NCBI GenBank assembly: GCA_947683625.1 | Contig: CANTUR010000049.1 | Coordinates: 11,138,501-11,202,500, forward strand | Length of the DNA: 64,000 nt | Origin: Mallotus nudiflorus | Lineage: Eukaryota > Streptophyta > Magnoliopsida > Malpighiales > Euphorbiaceae | Direction of reading: 5' to 3' | Shown: piece by piece, positions 1 through 9,848 of the stretch | Layout: each line of letters opens with the position of its first letter | Numbering within the stretch: position 1 is the first letter of the stretch | The notes under the pieces: model-generated | The model's database searches: none | What the model saw: only the letters and a program-made list of their open reading frames with translations | Told to the model about the DNA's origin: nothing | Made by a program: the position numbers and the translations under genes

Positions 1-109
1 AACTCCATCTTCATTTAGACTTCAAAGACCTAACATGTATTTTCCAGTGGGCCTCGAGCCCATAGTGTTGTGGTCGCCAACACTTGGACGTGCACTAAAT
101 CCTACTGCA
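1..109 (+). repeat. 3' end of the 5' LTR of PMD-gypsy copy G1 (partial)
   Basis: Sequence upstream of a primer-binding site. It ends in ...CTGCA at 107-109, five bases before the PBS, which fits an LTR 3' end. Most of the LTR lies outside the window. I found no clear second copy of these 109 bases in the 3' LTR region of G1 (9849 onward), so the assignment rests on position only. Confidence 0.45.
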
Positions 110-114
110 TATAC

Positions 115-132
115 TGGTGACTCCACTGGGGA
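115..132 (+). other. Primer-binding site of G1
   Basis: TGGTGACTCCACTGGGGA. It resembles the TGGCGACTCCactGGGGA primer sites common in plant Ty3/gypsy elements, with one C-to-T change. A related GGAGTCGCCA string occurs on the + strand near 40690 and 50078, inside the LTRs of the two minus-strand relatives, so this word is not unique to primer sites. Confidence 0.55.
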
Positions 133-139
133 TTACAGA

Positions 140-284
140 AAAGGGAAGAAAGGAGTTTGAAAAAAGAAGAGAGAAAAGGGAAAAGGGAAGGAGATTGAGA
201 TTATGGAACTAGGATTAGAAGAAGAAAGGGGTCTAGAAATAGAAGAGAGAGTGGAAGAAGTGAAGAAAAAAGAGGTTATTACTA
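140..284 (+). other. Purine-rich leader of G1; gag apparently deleted
   Basis: About 145 bp rich in GAAAAGGG-type purine runs link the PBS to the gag-pol linker. A plant Ty3/gypsy gag of 1-2 kb should lie here and is absent, so G1 is a gag-deletion derivative. No ORF is seen. Confidence 0.5.
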
Positions 285-830
285 GTGTTTGGGAATTGTT
301 AATGCATTTAAGATATCATTAAAAAGCATTGGTCTTAGCCTTAGATCAGAAGAGGATTTCCACTAGTTGTATTCATGAACAAATGGTAAGCTCGCTAATG
401 GAAACCCCCTGAGGAGCCTTTGTATTCTCTGATGACGATCTGCCCTTAGAAGGAAAGGATCATCATAAGGTTTTATTCATCAAGGCTGAGGTAAAAGGTA
501 AAATGACTTATTATATGATGGTAGACAATGGCTTTGCCATTAATATGTGCCCCCTGAAGATTTGTCAAAGTTGGGGCTGAGTGTAACATACTTAAAGCCC
601 TCTGAGGTAATCATCAAAGCTTATGATGACACAAAAAGGCCAATCGAAGGCACATTTAGAGTGTTAGTCAAAATTGGGTCTATTGAGCTGTGAGTTTTGC
701 AATCTTGTTAGGAAGGCAGTGGTTCCATCCTCTAGGTGGTGTACTATCTACAGTCCATTAGAAAATCAAATTCTCGCATAAGGGGAAGGTTGTTACCATT
801 TTAGCAGAAACTAAAGCTGCTGTCGCTGCA
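285..830 (+). pseudogene. G1 gag-pol linker and aspartic protease remnant
   Basis: Frame-shifted reading shows a VWELL linker at ~288, then a retropepsin core with MMVDNG followed by AINMCP at ~520-555, so the catalytic Asp is kept. Further on, LLGRQWFHPLGG at ~705-740 is the conserved C-terminal part of plant gypsy proteases. Stops and at least two frameshifts break it, for example at ~578 and ~700. It would have cut the Gag-Pol polyprotein. Confidence 0.75.
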
Positions 831-1583
831 TTGAAACTTGCCCCTATAGAAATCCCTATCTGCCTTGATTTCAGGATCTATGTGATATATAAGGATGAGA
901 TAGATAAGAAAGTCCTAAGCATGATGCAAAACATGAAATTAATGTTTGGTATGGAATTAGGAAAGGACCAGAGTGGACTGTCGGGCTTTATGGAATATAA
1001 AGTGAAAATTTTGAAGTACGAAGTAGGGTATGAAGGAGATGATGATTCTGGGGGGGGATTGGACATTTAGGAACAATTTGACTGCTTGAAAAAGGAAATT
1101 ACATCGGAGAAGAAAGGTTTATGGGAAAATTTTATGAGAGAGGGCACTGGTTATCCATATGCTGGAACCCCTGAACCTTTACTAATGGTTGGAGAAGTAA
1201 TTTCGGGGTTTGAAATCTTCTCTGAATTTTTGAACAGGGTAGAGAAAGCTGCTAATAATGAAACTCCTATGGAAGAGCTTATGCGGATCAAGGAGGGACC
1301 TGAAGAGAACATTGCTACTCTGGAGAAAAAGGATACTGTTGGTCAAGATGAGGCATTGGATCTTGAAACCTACATTCTCAACTCCATCATGGATTTGTTT
1401 TATGATGATGATTTTGATGTTTTGCTTTCTTCTTTATTTGAGTATGATGACCTTTTCTTTACCAAAGTGAATGCAACAAAGTCTAACTTTACTTATTTAT
1501 TTGATGTGTTTCCTATCTATTATTCTATTTGTGATGATCATTTCATGTATATGTTTGACATTAATTCCATAAAAATTGAATAA
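831..1583 (+). pseudogene. G1 protease-RT linker with G-patch-like segment
   Basis: Two open stretches (831-1070 and 1086-1583) in the same coding order cover the linker between protease and RT. The MMQNMKLMFGMELGK segment at ~920-965 matches the G-patch-like motif (MxxMxxxxGMxLGK) seen in this position in plant Tat/Ogre-like gypsy polyproteins. The second half is acidic and ends in a segment with FTYLFDVF. A related segment (FAYLFDVF) is found on the minus strand at 58948-59286 in G2, which shows the two elements are one family. The role of this linker is unknown. Confidence 0.65.
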
Positions 1584-1589
1584 TTTAAT

Positions 1590-2597
1590 TTAGGCACAAT
1601 TGATAATCCTAAGAATATATTTCTTACTTCTGATTTAACTCATGATGAAGATAAAAAAATGAAAGAGACATTGATAAAAAGACATAAAGTATTCATTTAG
1701 GGTTACGAGGATATGCCTGGTATTGATAGGGAGATCACAAAATAAAAAATCCCCATATATCCTCACATATCACCAATTAAGCAGAAACAGAGAAGGCTAC
1801 GGCTAGAATGGGCTCTTTTAATTAAGGAAGAAGTCGAGAAGCAGCTAAAGGAAAAGTTCATGGAAGTGGTAGAAGATACCTATTGGTTGGCAAACATTGT
1901 ACCTATACCAAAGAAGGATGGAAGGGTCAGAATGTGTGTGGATTATAGGGACTTGAGCGAAGCTTGCTCGAAGGATGACTTTCTACTGGTACATATCGAC
2001 ACCTTAGTCGATAGTGCGACTTCCTGTACAATGTATTCTTTTATGGATGGATTCTTAAGATATAATCAAATTATGATGGTGGTAATTGATAAGCTAAAAA
2101 CATCCTTCACCATAGAATGGGGTATCTATTGTTACACGGTCATGCCATTTAGGCTTAAGAATGTAAGAGCTACTTACCAGAAAATGGCCACCACTATATT
2201 GCATGACATTATTCATAAGGAGATAGAGGTGTACATCAATGACATGATGGTAAAGTCTATGACTAGAGAGGGAAATTTTGAAGGATTGGACATGTTCCTA
2301 GCAAGGGCAGAGGAGTACAATCTAAGGCTAAACCCGAAGAAGTGTGTTTTTAGGGTGACGTCTAGTAAATTGCTAGGACACATTATAAGCCAAAAGGGGA
2401 TAGAAGTGGACCTAGATAAAGTTAAAGTAATAAGAGAAATGCTCGTACCAAAGAATGAGAAAGAAGTTAGAGGGTTTATCGGACAGTTACAATACATCAA
2501 TAGATTCACAACTAAGTTGACTACAATATGTGAACTAGTTTTTTTCAAGCTACTAAGAAAGAATCAGCCAGTGATATGGAATGATAAGGGGCAGTGA
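1590..2597 (+). pseudogene. G1 reverse transcriptase
   Basis: Ty3/gypsy RT with fingers (YEDMPGID at ~1711, NIVPIPKKDGRVRMCVDYRDL at 1892-1954), motif A SFMDGF (~2038), motif B VMPF (~2140), motif C and thumb. The stretch 1860-2597 is open, but upstream there are stops (e.g. 1698, 1743). Motif C reads Y-I-N-D at 2232-2243: the first catalytic Asp is Asn (AAT for GAT), so the enzyme would be dead even without the stops. The stop at 2596 is TGG to TGA (the Gln-Trp of the connection domain). Confidence 0.9.
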
Positions 2598-3540
2598 GCT
2601 TTTGAAGATATCAAGAATTATCCGATGAATCCTCCAGTCCTACAATTGCCAAAGCTAGGAAAGTCTTTAAACCTTTATCTAGCCATTGAGAAAGATGCAA
2701 TAAGTGCGATGTTGGCTCAGAAAATCAAAGGGAAGATAGAGCTTGTTGTGTACTATTTGAGTAAGAAGCTTTTGTAGTACGAAACAAGTTACAATCTTTT
2801 AGAGAAGACATGTCTGGTTGTGATTTAGGCAATAAAGAAGCTCTAGCACTACTTCTAGTCTTATAGAGTACAAGCAGTCTATAAACACAATCCCCTTAGA
2901 TACCTCCAGTAGACCCCGTCCCTTACAGGAAAACTAGCTAGATGGTTAGTTTTGCTCATGAAATTTGACATAGACTATATAGTGAAGAAAGTGGTAAAAG
3001 GAAGAGTAGTAGCAGACTTTCTAGTTCAGAACCCAATAGATGATGAACAGGAGTAGGAATTGGAGTTTCCTGATGAAATTTAAGGGCAATAGAGGTGCAG
3101 GGTTGGCAAATGTACTTTAATGGAGCTGTAAATAATAAAAGAGCCAAGATCAGTGTAATCTTGATCACGCAAGAGGGAGAAATGATCCCAATGGCAAAAA
3201 GACTTAAATTTGAAATGACAAATATCCAAGCTGAGTATGAAGTGTGCATTTTTTGGATTAGAGGCATTGCATAGTATGGGGGTAGAAGGTGTCACTATTT
3301 ATAGAGATTCTATGTTAGTGGTGGGATAGGCTTTTAGAGAATAGGAGGTGAAAAAAGACATGCTACGATTGTACTGGGATTATTTGACTACCATCTCGCT
3401 ATCCTTTGTTCAATGCAAATTCATTTACCTACCGAGAGAAGAGAATCAGATGGTAGATGCTCTAGCTACATTAGGTTCTATGTGGCAGAGTGAGAAGCAA
3501 ACAAAGGTTAAGCCTTTGATTCTAATCAAATCTTGAAATC
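2598..3540 (+). pseudogene. G1 RNase H domains
   Basis: After the RT thumb comes an RNase H-like connection domain (VVYYLSKKL-type segment at ~2748-2777). A second RNase H domain starts with W-Q-M-Y-F-N-G-A at 3104-3127. The last residues are normally YFDGA, so the first metal-binding Asp is Asn (3119-3121). Later motifs are visible: AEYE at ~3232-3243, YRDSML at ~3300, and LPREENQMVDALA at ~3430-3468. The open stretch 3348-3536 is the C-terminal part. Several TAG stops and a frameshift near 3240 break the rest. Confidence 0.8.
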
Positions 3541-4800
3541 CTTGCTATGAAGAGATAAGGGTAATGCCATTTGATACTACAGTTGAGAAGCCTTGGTTTT
3601 ATGAATTGCAAATGTATTTAGAAACAGTACAGTTTTTAGAGGATGTCAAAAAGAAAGAGAGGATGTCCCTATGAATGTTATCTTAGCAATTTATCAGTTA
3701 TAATGGCATATTGTAAAAGAGAATGTCTACTAGGTTTCATTTGACCTGTGTTGACAAAGACGAAGCTCTAAGGTTAATGGAGGTAGTACATGAAGGAGTT
3801 TGTGGACTACACATGAATGGGACAGTCTTGGTAAAGAAGATAGCTTGTCAGGGTTACTTTTGGCTAACTATGGAAATAGATTGTGTCAAATTTATAAAGA
3901 AATGCCATAACTGTCAGACTTATAGAGACGTCAGTCATCTGCCTTCTATGGAACTTCAAGGAATGACGTCTCCATGACCCTTTGCTATTTTGGGAATTGA
4001 TATTATAGGAGAGATAAGGCCAAGAGCATCAAATGGTCATTAATACATTGTGGTGGCAATTAATTATTTCTCCAAATGGGTTAAAGCTGAGTCCTATACC
4101 GTTGTTGGCTAAAACAAAATGGCAAGGTTCATTAGGAGGAATATAATTTGTAGATATAAGTTACCCCATCATGTCATTACTAATAATGGTGTTCAATTTT
4201 GGGAAGAGATAGCTATTCTATTGAAGGAATACAAGATCGAACATCACTGATCATCTCCGCATAAGCCACAAGTGGATGGAGCAGTGGAGGTTGCAAATAA
4301 AAACATGAAGAGGATCCTAGCCAAGATGTTGGAGAATTATTGAGACTGGACTGATTATCTGTAATTCACATTATAAGGGTACAAGAATATTGCAAGGGTG
4401 TTAATTGATGTCACTCCATACTCCTTAGTATATGGGTGTGAGGGGGTACTGCTGGTAGAAGTGGAAATTCAATCATTAAAGGTTCTTTTGGAACCCAGAA
4501 TCCCAGAATATCAGTGGGTGGAAAGCTGACTGGTGCAGCTGACACTATAGATGAGAAAAGACTGAAAGCGATGTATCACTCCTAGTTGTATTAGAAAAGG
4601 ATGGTTTGGGCTTATAATAAGAAGATCAAGCCTAGAAAGATCAAAGAAGGAGATTTGGTGCTAAAACTCATGAAGCTAATCATAATTAATCCACGAAGCA
4701 AGTTCAAGCCGAATTGGGAAGGACTGTATCTATTGAGGAAACTATTCTCCAAGGGTGCTGCTATCCTATCAACCTAGAAAAGCTTAAGAAATACTTTCTA
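3541..4800 (+). pseudogene. G1 integrase
   Basis: Zinc-binding HHCC region in 3723-3977 (HEGVCGLHMNG, then CHNCQTY at ~3903-3923). The catalytic core starts with GIDIIG at ~3993-4010 and its first Asp is intact. The second catalytic Asp is changed: the usual T-D-N-G is T-N-N-G at 4179-4190. The HxxSPxxPQxxG region is at ~4245-4275 with a CGA-to-TGA stop. The C-terminal domain (EGDLVLK at ~4648, KFKPNWEG at ~4702) ends near 4800. The second conserved Asp-to-Asn change plus stops make it inactive. Confidence 0.85.
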
Positions 4801-4806
4801 TAAAAG

Positions 4807-4934
4807 TCTCGCTAGGGAGAAAATCTCACAAAGAGGCTGCCTAGGCAAAAATTAGAGATAAAAATGAGAAAAATTAAAAAGTCCCACTAAGTTGAAAACC
4901 TCACAAAGAGGCGGTCTAGACAAAAGTTAGGGAT
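4807..4934 (+). repeat. Paired ~53-bp direct repeat after G1 pol
   Basis: Two imperfect copies at 4807-4859 and 4882-4934, spaced 75 bp, share AACCTCACAAAGAGGC and the CTAG[G/A]CAAAA..TTAG ending. The minus strand of G2 holds an equivalent pair at 55330-55450. The pair therefore belongs to the element family and follows pol. Function unknown. Confidence 0.6.
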
Positions 4935-4949
4935 GTGTAAAAGGAAATA

Positions 4950-4985
4950 GTTAGTTAGAAAACTTGTAAGGGCAAGCTAACCAAC
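4950..4985 (+). other. Candidate hairpin after G1 pol
   Basis: GTTAGTTAG (4950-4958) can pair with CTAACCAAC (4977-4985) with one G-U pair, loop 18. It resembles the covarying hairpins in G2 (55601-55632) and G3p (47310-47341), but its order relative to the paired repeats differs, so homology is uncertain. Confidence 0.4.
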
Positions 4986-6470
4986 AACATAAGCTATGTC
5001 AGAAGCAAAATGTATATGCATCTTGTGCTTGAGTTAAATGAAATAAGATTGTTGAAATTATTATTAAACATTACATTAAATGTCTATTAACTATCTAACT
5101 ACCATAAAGGGAAACTTTATCTAACAAAAGTGAAATAACAACTCGATTTATAAGCTAATTTTGTTTCCTTTTCTTTTGTTGAGCAACCCTGATACTGAAT
5201 GCTTACAACTCTATCGTTCTTTTATTTCTGATAAACTTATATTTTTTTGTCTGTTGCAATTGTATCCATGCCTTGTATTAATCATCTGTAAACAAATCTG
5301 CACTATAGTTAATGTTTGTTTGAATGCTTCTTTGCAACCAAGTACTAGCTAAGTTATCCAGAAAGTTTTAAGAAAGAGGTCCTGGTTCAAATGCATGGAC
5401 TAGTCCTACAATCAGTTGTTTTTGACCATACTGATGACAGAGATGAGCAGGGTGATAAAATATGGTGAAATAAAGGCAAACTATTGGAACACAGTGGGTA
5501 TATGATATGATTGTCATGAATTGTAATCTCTATCACAAACAGATCCAACAAATTAGAGTATCGGGAAATGTTGATAGCCAGCTCTAGACATCTTTGGGGA
5601 TAGGGTACAACTTCCTGGTTCGATAGTGTTTGGTCTTGTAATGTGTAATGTTCTAAAGAGGCTTAAGTAGCCCTAGCTTCTTGTGAAGCCACATCTATGA
5701 AAGTAGTGAATAAGCAAAAAAATGTCAAGAAAATAGAAGGTGACAATGAGAAAGAAAAAGTTACTTTCAATAAGAATGAACTTCCCAAGAATCCCTCATT
5801 TGATGAGAGGTTATCCAGGCCGATAATTGTTTCTACTAAGATGAGGGGGATAGGGTTAAGTCCATTTTCCACTTGGTCCAAGATACAAAGGATTTTGGCA
5901 TCACAATTGTTAGAAGTAAAGATAAGCAAGAATTGGGCATGCAAGCAAAGAGCTATCATTCGGGCCTAATAAACATCACCTCTAACTACACCCGTAGTGA
6001 TGTTGAGAAATGACTCCAATTCAACCTCTGAACCAAGGATATGCTATTATGAAAGTTGAGGTAGAAGGTTAAACATCTGAGCCATCCAATATTGAATGGA
6101 ATGTAGATCCAAGACTCTAAGGATAAGAATTGCAAGTTGACAAAGGAATCCAAGCTACAGTTAAGGATAGCTTCAAATTCTTTGGGCAGGGGATAGATTT
6201 CTACTGTGCTAAATCGAAAGACATGTTTACAGGGATCCTAGAACTGAGATATAACATAAAGAAATGAGAAGTTGATTTTCTTTACATGAAGGGATTTAAA
6301 GGAGGACAAGTGAAAGGGCTCTAATCTTGCCCAAGAGTTGCCATTCAAGCTCTTTAGGATAGTTTGCAAGTGTTTGAGGAATCTTCAATCATAGTTCAAG
6401 TTTTAGGTGATATTCAGAATGTGTTTTGGGGCATTTTAAGAGGAGAAGGAGTTCTTAAATTAGATTTAAA
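4986..6470. other. G1 region between pol and antisense gene; no recognised gene
   Basis: About 1.5 kb. Open stretches on both strands at 5663-5969 are short. A longer degenerate coding-like run on the + strand (~6020-6470, e.g. a segment reading SEPRICYYE) has several stops and I do not recognise it. G2 has only ~0.6 kb in this position, so the extra length is specific to G1. Confidence 0.4.
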
Positions 6471-6494
6471 AAGTTAAGTTGGTCACAAACTGTC

Positions 6495-6590
6495 ACTAAG
6501 GCGATGCCCCTTCATAGAGGCGGTGACTCATTGCTAAGAGGCGATTGCCTCTTCAGCAGGTGGCATAGTGGCGATCGCCACTTCAATAGA
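6495..6590. repeat. Palindrome cluster P1 (GGCGATCGCC type)
   Basis: Contains the perfect 16-bp palindrome AGTGGCGATCGCCACT (6567-6582), the near-palindrome GAGGCGATTGCCTC (6538-6551) and further GGCGAT words. It lies just beyond the 3' end of the antisense PMD gene. A 30-bp stretch at ~6499-6530 is close to the reverse complement of cluster P4 (~10716-10748). Confidence 0.75.
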
Positions 6591-7114
6591 GGAACAAACA
6601 TGGATGTAATGCAAAATTACTTCATTTTGGTTGTGAATGAGAAGCTATATGTTCAAGTGTACTCATATTAATGTAAATGAATGAATTAAATAACAAAAAA
6701 TGTAATCATCCAAACATTTAGCAAATGCAAAGTTTAAAAAATTTCTAGAATAACAAACTATCAACTGTGTCTAGGACCTATCTTAACCATCTCTAGTCTA
6801 AGCATTAGATTCAGTGCCCTTGGGATCACCTCCAGAGCCACCACCTCCTCCGGTCTCCTCATCACTACTCTCCTCGTCAATCTAGAGCACCTCGATTTAC
6901 CGCTCGAGAATAGCAATCTTGGCCTGACTAGCTTCATCGCGATCCTACTCAAAACAAACTTCAGGTCAGTAAATCATATAGGCATGCATACATATAGATG
7001 TAGGGGAGATCTTTATCCTATACTGCTGGGTGATAGCCAGTATATGATCTCTTTGAGCCTTGATCATACGATACATGTGTAGCCCTAGGCTTAGGGAAAT
7101 CTGCTTCATCAGTA

Positions 7115-7223
7115 GGATGTTGGAGACTAATAATCACATTGAGAATGATCTATGATGTAGGTTAAAAGCAAACTTACATGAGTGAGGGATCATTCTCAAT
7201 ACGTTTGTTAGTCTCCAACATCC
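7115..7223. repeat. 36-bp inverted repeat inside the antisense PMD gene
   Basis: Arms 7115-7150 and 7188-7223, 37-bp spacer, 32 of 36 positions complementary by my count. One arm overlaps PMD coding sequence, the other looks like an inverted copy of it. Confidence 0.85.
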
Positions 7224-8379
7224 ATATTCTACCTGTCTTCACAATCCCACAAGTCATTCTAGATTTGCACAAATACCAAAATGTAAGTAATTTAAATTTA
7301 TGAAAATTACTAACACAGTCAATTGAATTTTTGAGGTACTACATCTTACATCAATGAGTTTAGGTGTAGTCGATGGATATGAACTCGAGTCAGGGTCTTT
7401 TTAAAGACGTGGCTAGCACCCCATCTCTGAATGGCCGGAAGCTCATCCGCTACATGAGTCACCCCAATGAGCAACTCTAACTCAATCACCTAGACCTATG
7501 AAAGAAGCACCATTAATAAAATTTTCAATAAATGATAATAGAAATGAATTAGTCAAACAAAAAAGAAGATGAAGCTTACCAGAATGGTGTGGAAAAAGCC
7601 ATAGAATCTCTTGGCTCCACGCACCAAATTGTCCATGCTCTTATTCAAGTAAGCCAAGGTATAGCTACCCTAATTATAGGAGGCCACTAGATCCAGATCA
7701 TGAAGGGGTGGTAGGAATATTAGGTCAGCGGAACAGGTGGTGTCAGTAAAGAGAGTGGTGCTGAGCAGATAGACCAAGAAAGCCCGCACCATTTGATCGA
7801 CCTAGCATGGAGTGACCATCTTTGCGATCCTATCTTAGGTAAAGAATCTCCAGATTGAATCAAGCTTGATGGTGTATGATCCTTTCATGTCCAGGACTAT
7901 ACCAAGAAGACGCTTGATGAAAGTGGCCTTCTTAGAAGTTAGCTAATGCAAACTAGCATAAAAAGGGATGAGATCCCCAGCACATACTATCCTAGTGATG
8001 GCCACAAAGGAAATGGGATCCAGAGTGAGCTCTCTGAAGGGGCAGTGAAAGGTATGAGTTGTCTCGAACCACCGCTCCATCAGTATATGAAGGGGTTGAT
8101 AGTCAGTTTGACCCTGCTCCATAGGAAGTATGATAATAAAATCATCAAACCTGGTCTCCTGGAGCCGGTCCTTTTGGCCTTCTGTCAAGTCATTGAAGAA
8201 GACATAAGCCCCATGGAAGTTCCCCGTACCCTTAAACATTTAGGCATTAGCCTATAAGAAAATCAGGGAAGTTGAAAAGATAAACTATTCAAATTTTATT
8301 TCTTTAAAGAAGAAAAGATAAATAAATAAATAAAATTTGAATAGAAAGAGAAACTAATCACCCTGCCACAAAGGCACAA

Positions 8380-8520
8380 TGCCTCAGTAATGAGGTGATT
8401 GCCTCATGGCTATCACGATCACCTCTGTAAGGAGGCAATTACCTTTCCCTGCTTAGAGGTGAATCGCCGCTAGGTGATGAAGTGATCACCTCAGTATTAA
8501 GGTGATCACCTCATTATAGA
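8380..8520. repeat. Palindrome cluster P2 (AGGTGATCACCT type)
   Basis: Perfect AGGTGATCACCT at 8500-8511, a second GTGATCAC at ~8481, and TGAGGTGATTGCCTCA at 8391-8406. It lies in the first intron of the antisense PMD gene. The 15-bp word AGGTGATCACCTCAT (8500-8514) recurs exactly in the G1 3' LTR at 10018-10032. Confidence 0.8.
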
Positions 8521-8840
8521 GACAAACACCTTTGTGCAGTAAGAACAGTAGGAAAATTCTCCAATTTCAATTAAATTCATAAAATTTGATCACAATTTAC
8601 CTATTTTTTAATCCTAAATGGTGAACTATCACAAATAAATGCTAACTTAATATAGATTATAGAAAAAAATGAGAAGAATTAGACACTAACCTCTCTAGTT
8701 GCAAAGGAGAAAATATGGGATTTTAAATCCACCAAGAGAGGAATCTGATTTCCCTAGATCAATCCAAAGTTACGAGGCATGCTAGGGAGAGGTAGAACAC
8801 GATCCCATCTGGGGATGGGAGGAGTCCTGTCATCGTCCAT

Positions 8841-8946
8841 TTTGAATAAATGTGAGCATGGGAAAGAGAAGAAAAATAAAAAAAATGAGAAAGAAGGAAG
8901 GAAAGAAAGAAAGAAGGAAAGGAAGGAGAAGGAATCCTTTTATAGG
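8841..8946 (-). promoter_or_regulatory. Core promoter and leader of the antisense PMD gene (G1)
   Basis: On the minus strand CCTATAAAAGG (8936-8946) is a near-ideal plant TATA box, 96 bases before the ATG at 8840. The leader between them (8872-8934) is almost pure pyrimidine (CTTT/CCTT repeats), a common feature of plant 5' leaders. Confidence 0.65.
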
Positions 8947-8959
8947 TAAAAAAAGTGGA

Positions 8960-9261
8960 AACTCGCAATTAAAGAGAAATGAATGAATGATGATGGCATT
9001 AATTTTTGATTTTAAATGAACCTAAAATGTTTAACAGATTGAGACTTTCAGATTCTAGTTGAAGCACCAGTCAGATTATAAATAGGAACTCAAAGGGGTT
9101 AGCAAAGTTAAGTTTTTTCTTGGTTTTAGTCGAAGTACTAGTCAACATCACCTAGTTTGGCCAGCCCATGCATCAAGGGCGAATCGCGCATTCAGTTTTA
9201 TTGAACTGCATCTGGGGACAAACTATGGATTTTCTCTAATCGAGGCATCATCAATGGAAGT
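8960..9261. other. G1 intergenic stretch, no gene
   Basis: Between the antisense TATA box and the minisatellite. It holds a single palindromic word (GCGAATCGC near 9180) and otherwise nothing I can name. Confidence 0.4.
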
Positions 9262-9613
9262 GACTGACCAAGCAATGAATTCTTGGATTTTGCAATAAGA
9301 AATAGACTGATCGAGTAATGAATTCTCAAAGTCTGCAGTTTACCAAGTGATTGATTGAACCAAGAAAACCTGTGAATCACATTTCAGACAAGAGATTGAC
9401 CGAGAAATGAATTCCTGGGGTCTTCAATGAAGAAAAGACTGACTAGACAATGAATTCATGGAGTCTATAATAAGAAACAGATTGATTATGCAATGAATTC
9501 TCAAAGTCTGCAATTTACTAAGTGACTAATCGGGCCACGAAAACCCGTGAATCACATTTCAGATGAGTGACTGATCGGGCTAGGAAAATCCATGAATCAT
9601 ATTTCTACTGAGT
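9262..9613 (+). repeat. 43-45 bp minisatellite with higher-order order A-B-C-A-A-B-C-C
   Basis: Eight units, each starting GA[CT]T[GA]A[CT]: 9262 (43 bp), 9305 (44), 9349 (45), 9394 (43), 9437 (43), 9480 (44), 9524 (45), 9569 (45). Type A carries CAATGAATTC then TAAGAAA, type B has CTCAAAGTCTGCA, type C has GAAAA[CT]C..TGAATCA. Degenerate units continue to ~9690. It sits between the antisense promoter and the PPT. Plant Tat/Ogre elements are known to carry hypervariable tandem repeats in this zone. Confidence 0.9.
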
Positions 9614-9829
9614 GGAAGGAGGTATAGGAAAACCTAAGTTTCACACCAAAGCTATAATGAGCGGTTGATTGGGCTAGGAAAACCCTAGGAACATTGTCAC
9701 ATTTTGAGTTGAATTACTCACCTCTCAAGCGAAGCTCGAGATTCAGGTATGTCATATATCTTTTACTTTTGTTTGCAATGTGCATATGATTTTCTCAAAA
9801 AAATTGCTTTGTATGTGTTTGATTTTTTC

Positions 9830-9848
9830 AAAAAATCAAAGGGCAAAC
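9830..9848 (+). other. Polypurine tract of G1
   Basis: AAAAAATCAAAGGGCAAAC directly before TGTAGCCC, the likely start of the 3' LTR. The same GGGGCAA[AC] layout precedes the LTR of G2 on the minus strand (51144-51158). Confidence 0.6.

Larger units (their letters stand above)
6770..8840 (-). pseudogene. Antisense plant mobile domain (PMD, aminotransferase-like) gene of G1
   Basis: Runs opposite to G1 pol. From a TATA box at 8936-8946 (minus strand) the first ATG is at 8838-8840 and the first exon begins MDDDRTPPIPRW. Likely splice sites: donor AG|GTTAGT near 8695, acceptor ATAG near 8250; exon 2 (~8250-7580) donor CTG|GTAAGC; exon 3 begins near 7496. Exon 2 has the PMD signature ILMERWFETTHTFHCPFREL (~8095-8036) and, after several stops, an FLVYLLSTTLFTD stretch (~7777-7739). 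The last part (6940-6770) is an acidic, Gly-rich tail with DEESSDEETGGGG. PMD proteins (MAIN/MAIL family) are nuclear factors linked to silencing and genome stability; transposon-borne copies are known. In-frame stops make this copy a pseudogene. Confidence 0.75.

Noticed and set aside
5588..5640. GGTTCGATA resembling a tRNA T-loop (also AGGTTCGGGG near 40752)
   Set aside because: No acceptor, D or anticodon arms can be folded around either site.
8872..8934. Purine tract as a PPT
   Set aside because: It lies between an antisense TATA box and ATG, on the wrong side of the antisense gene, and is not followed by an LTR start; more likely a CT-rich leader.
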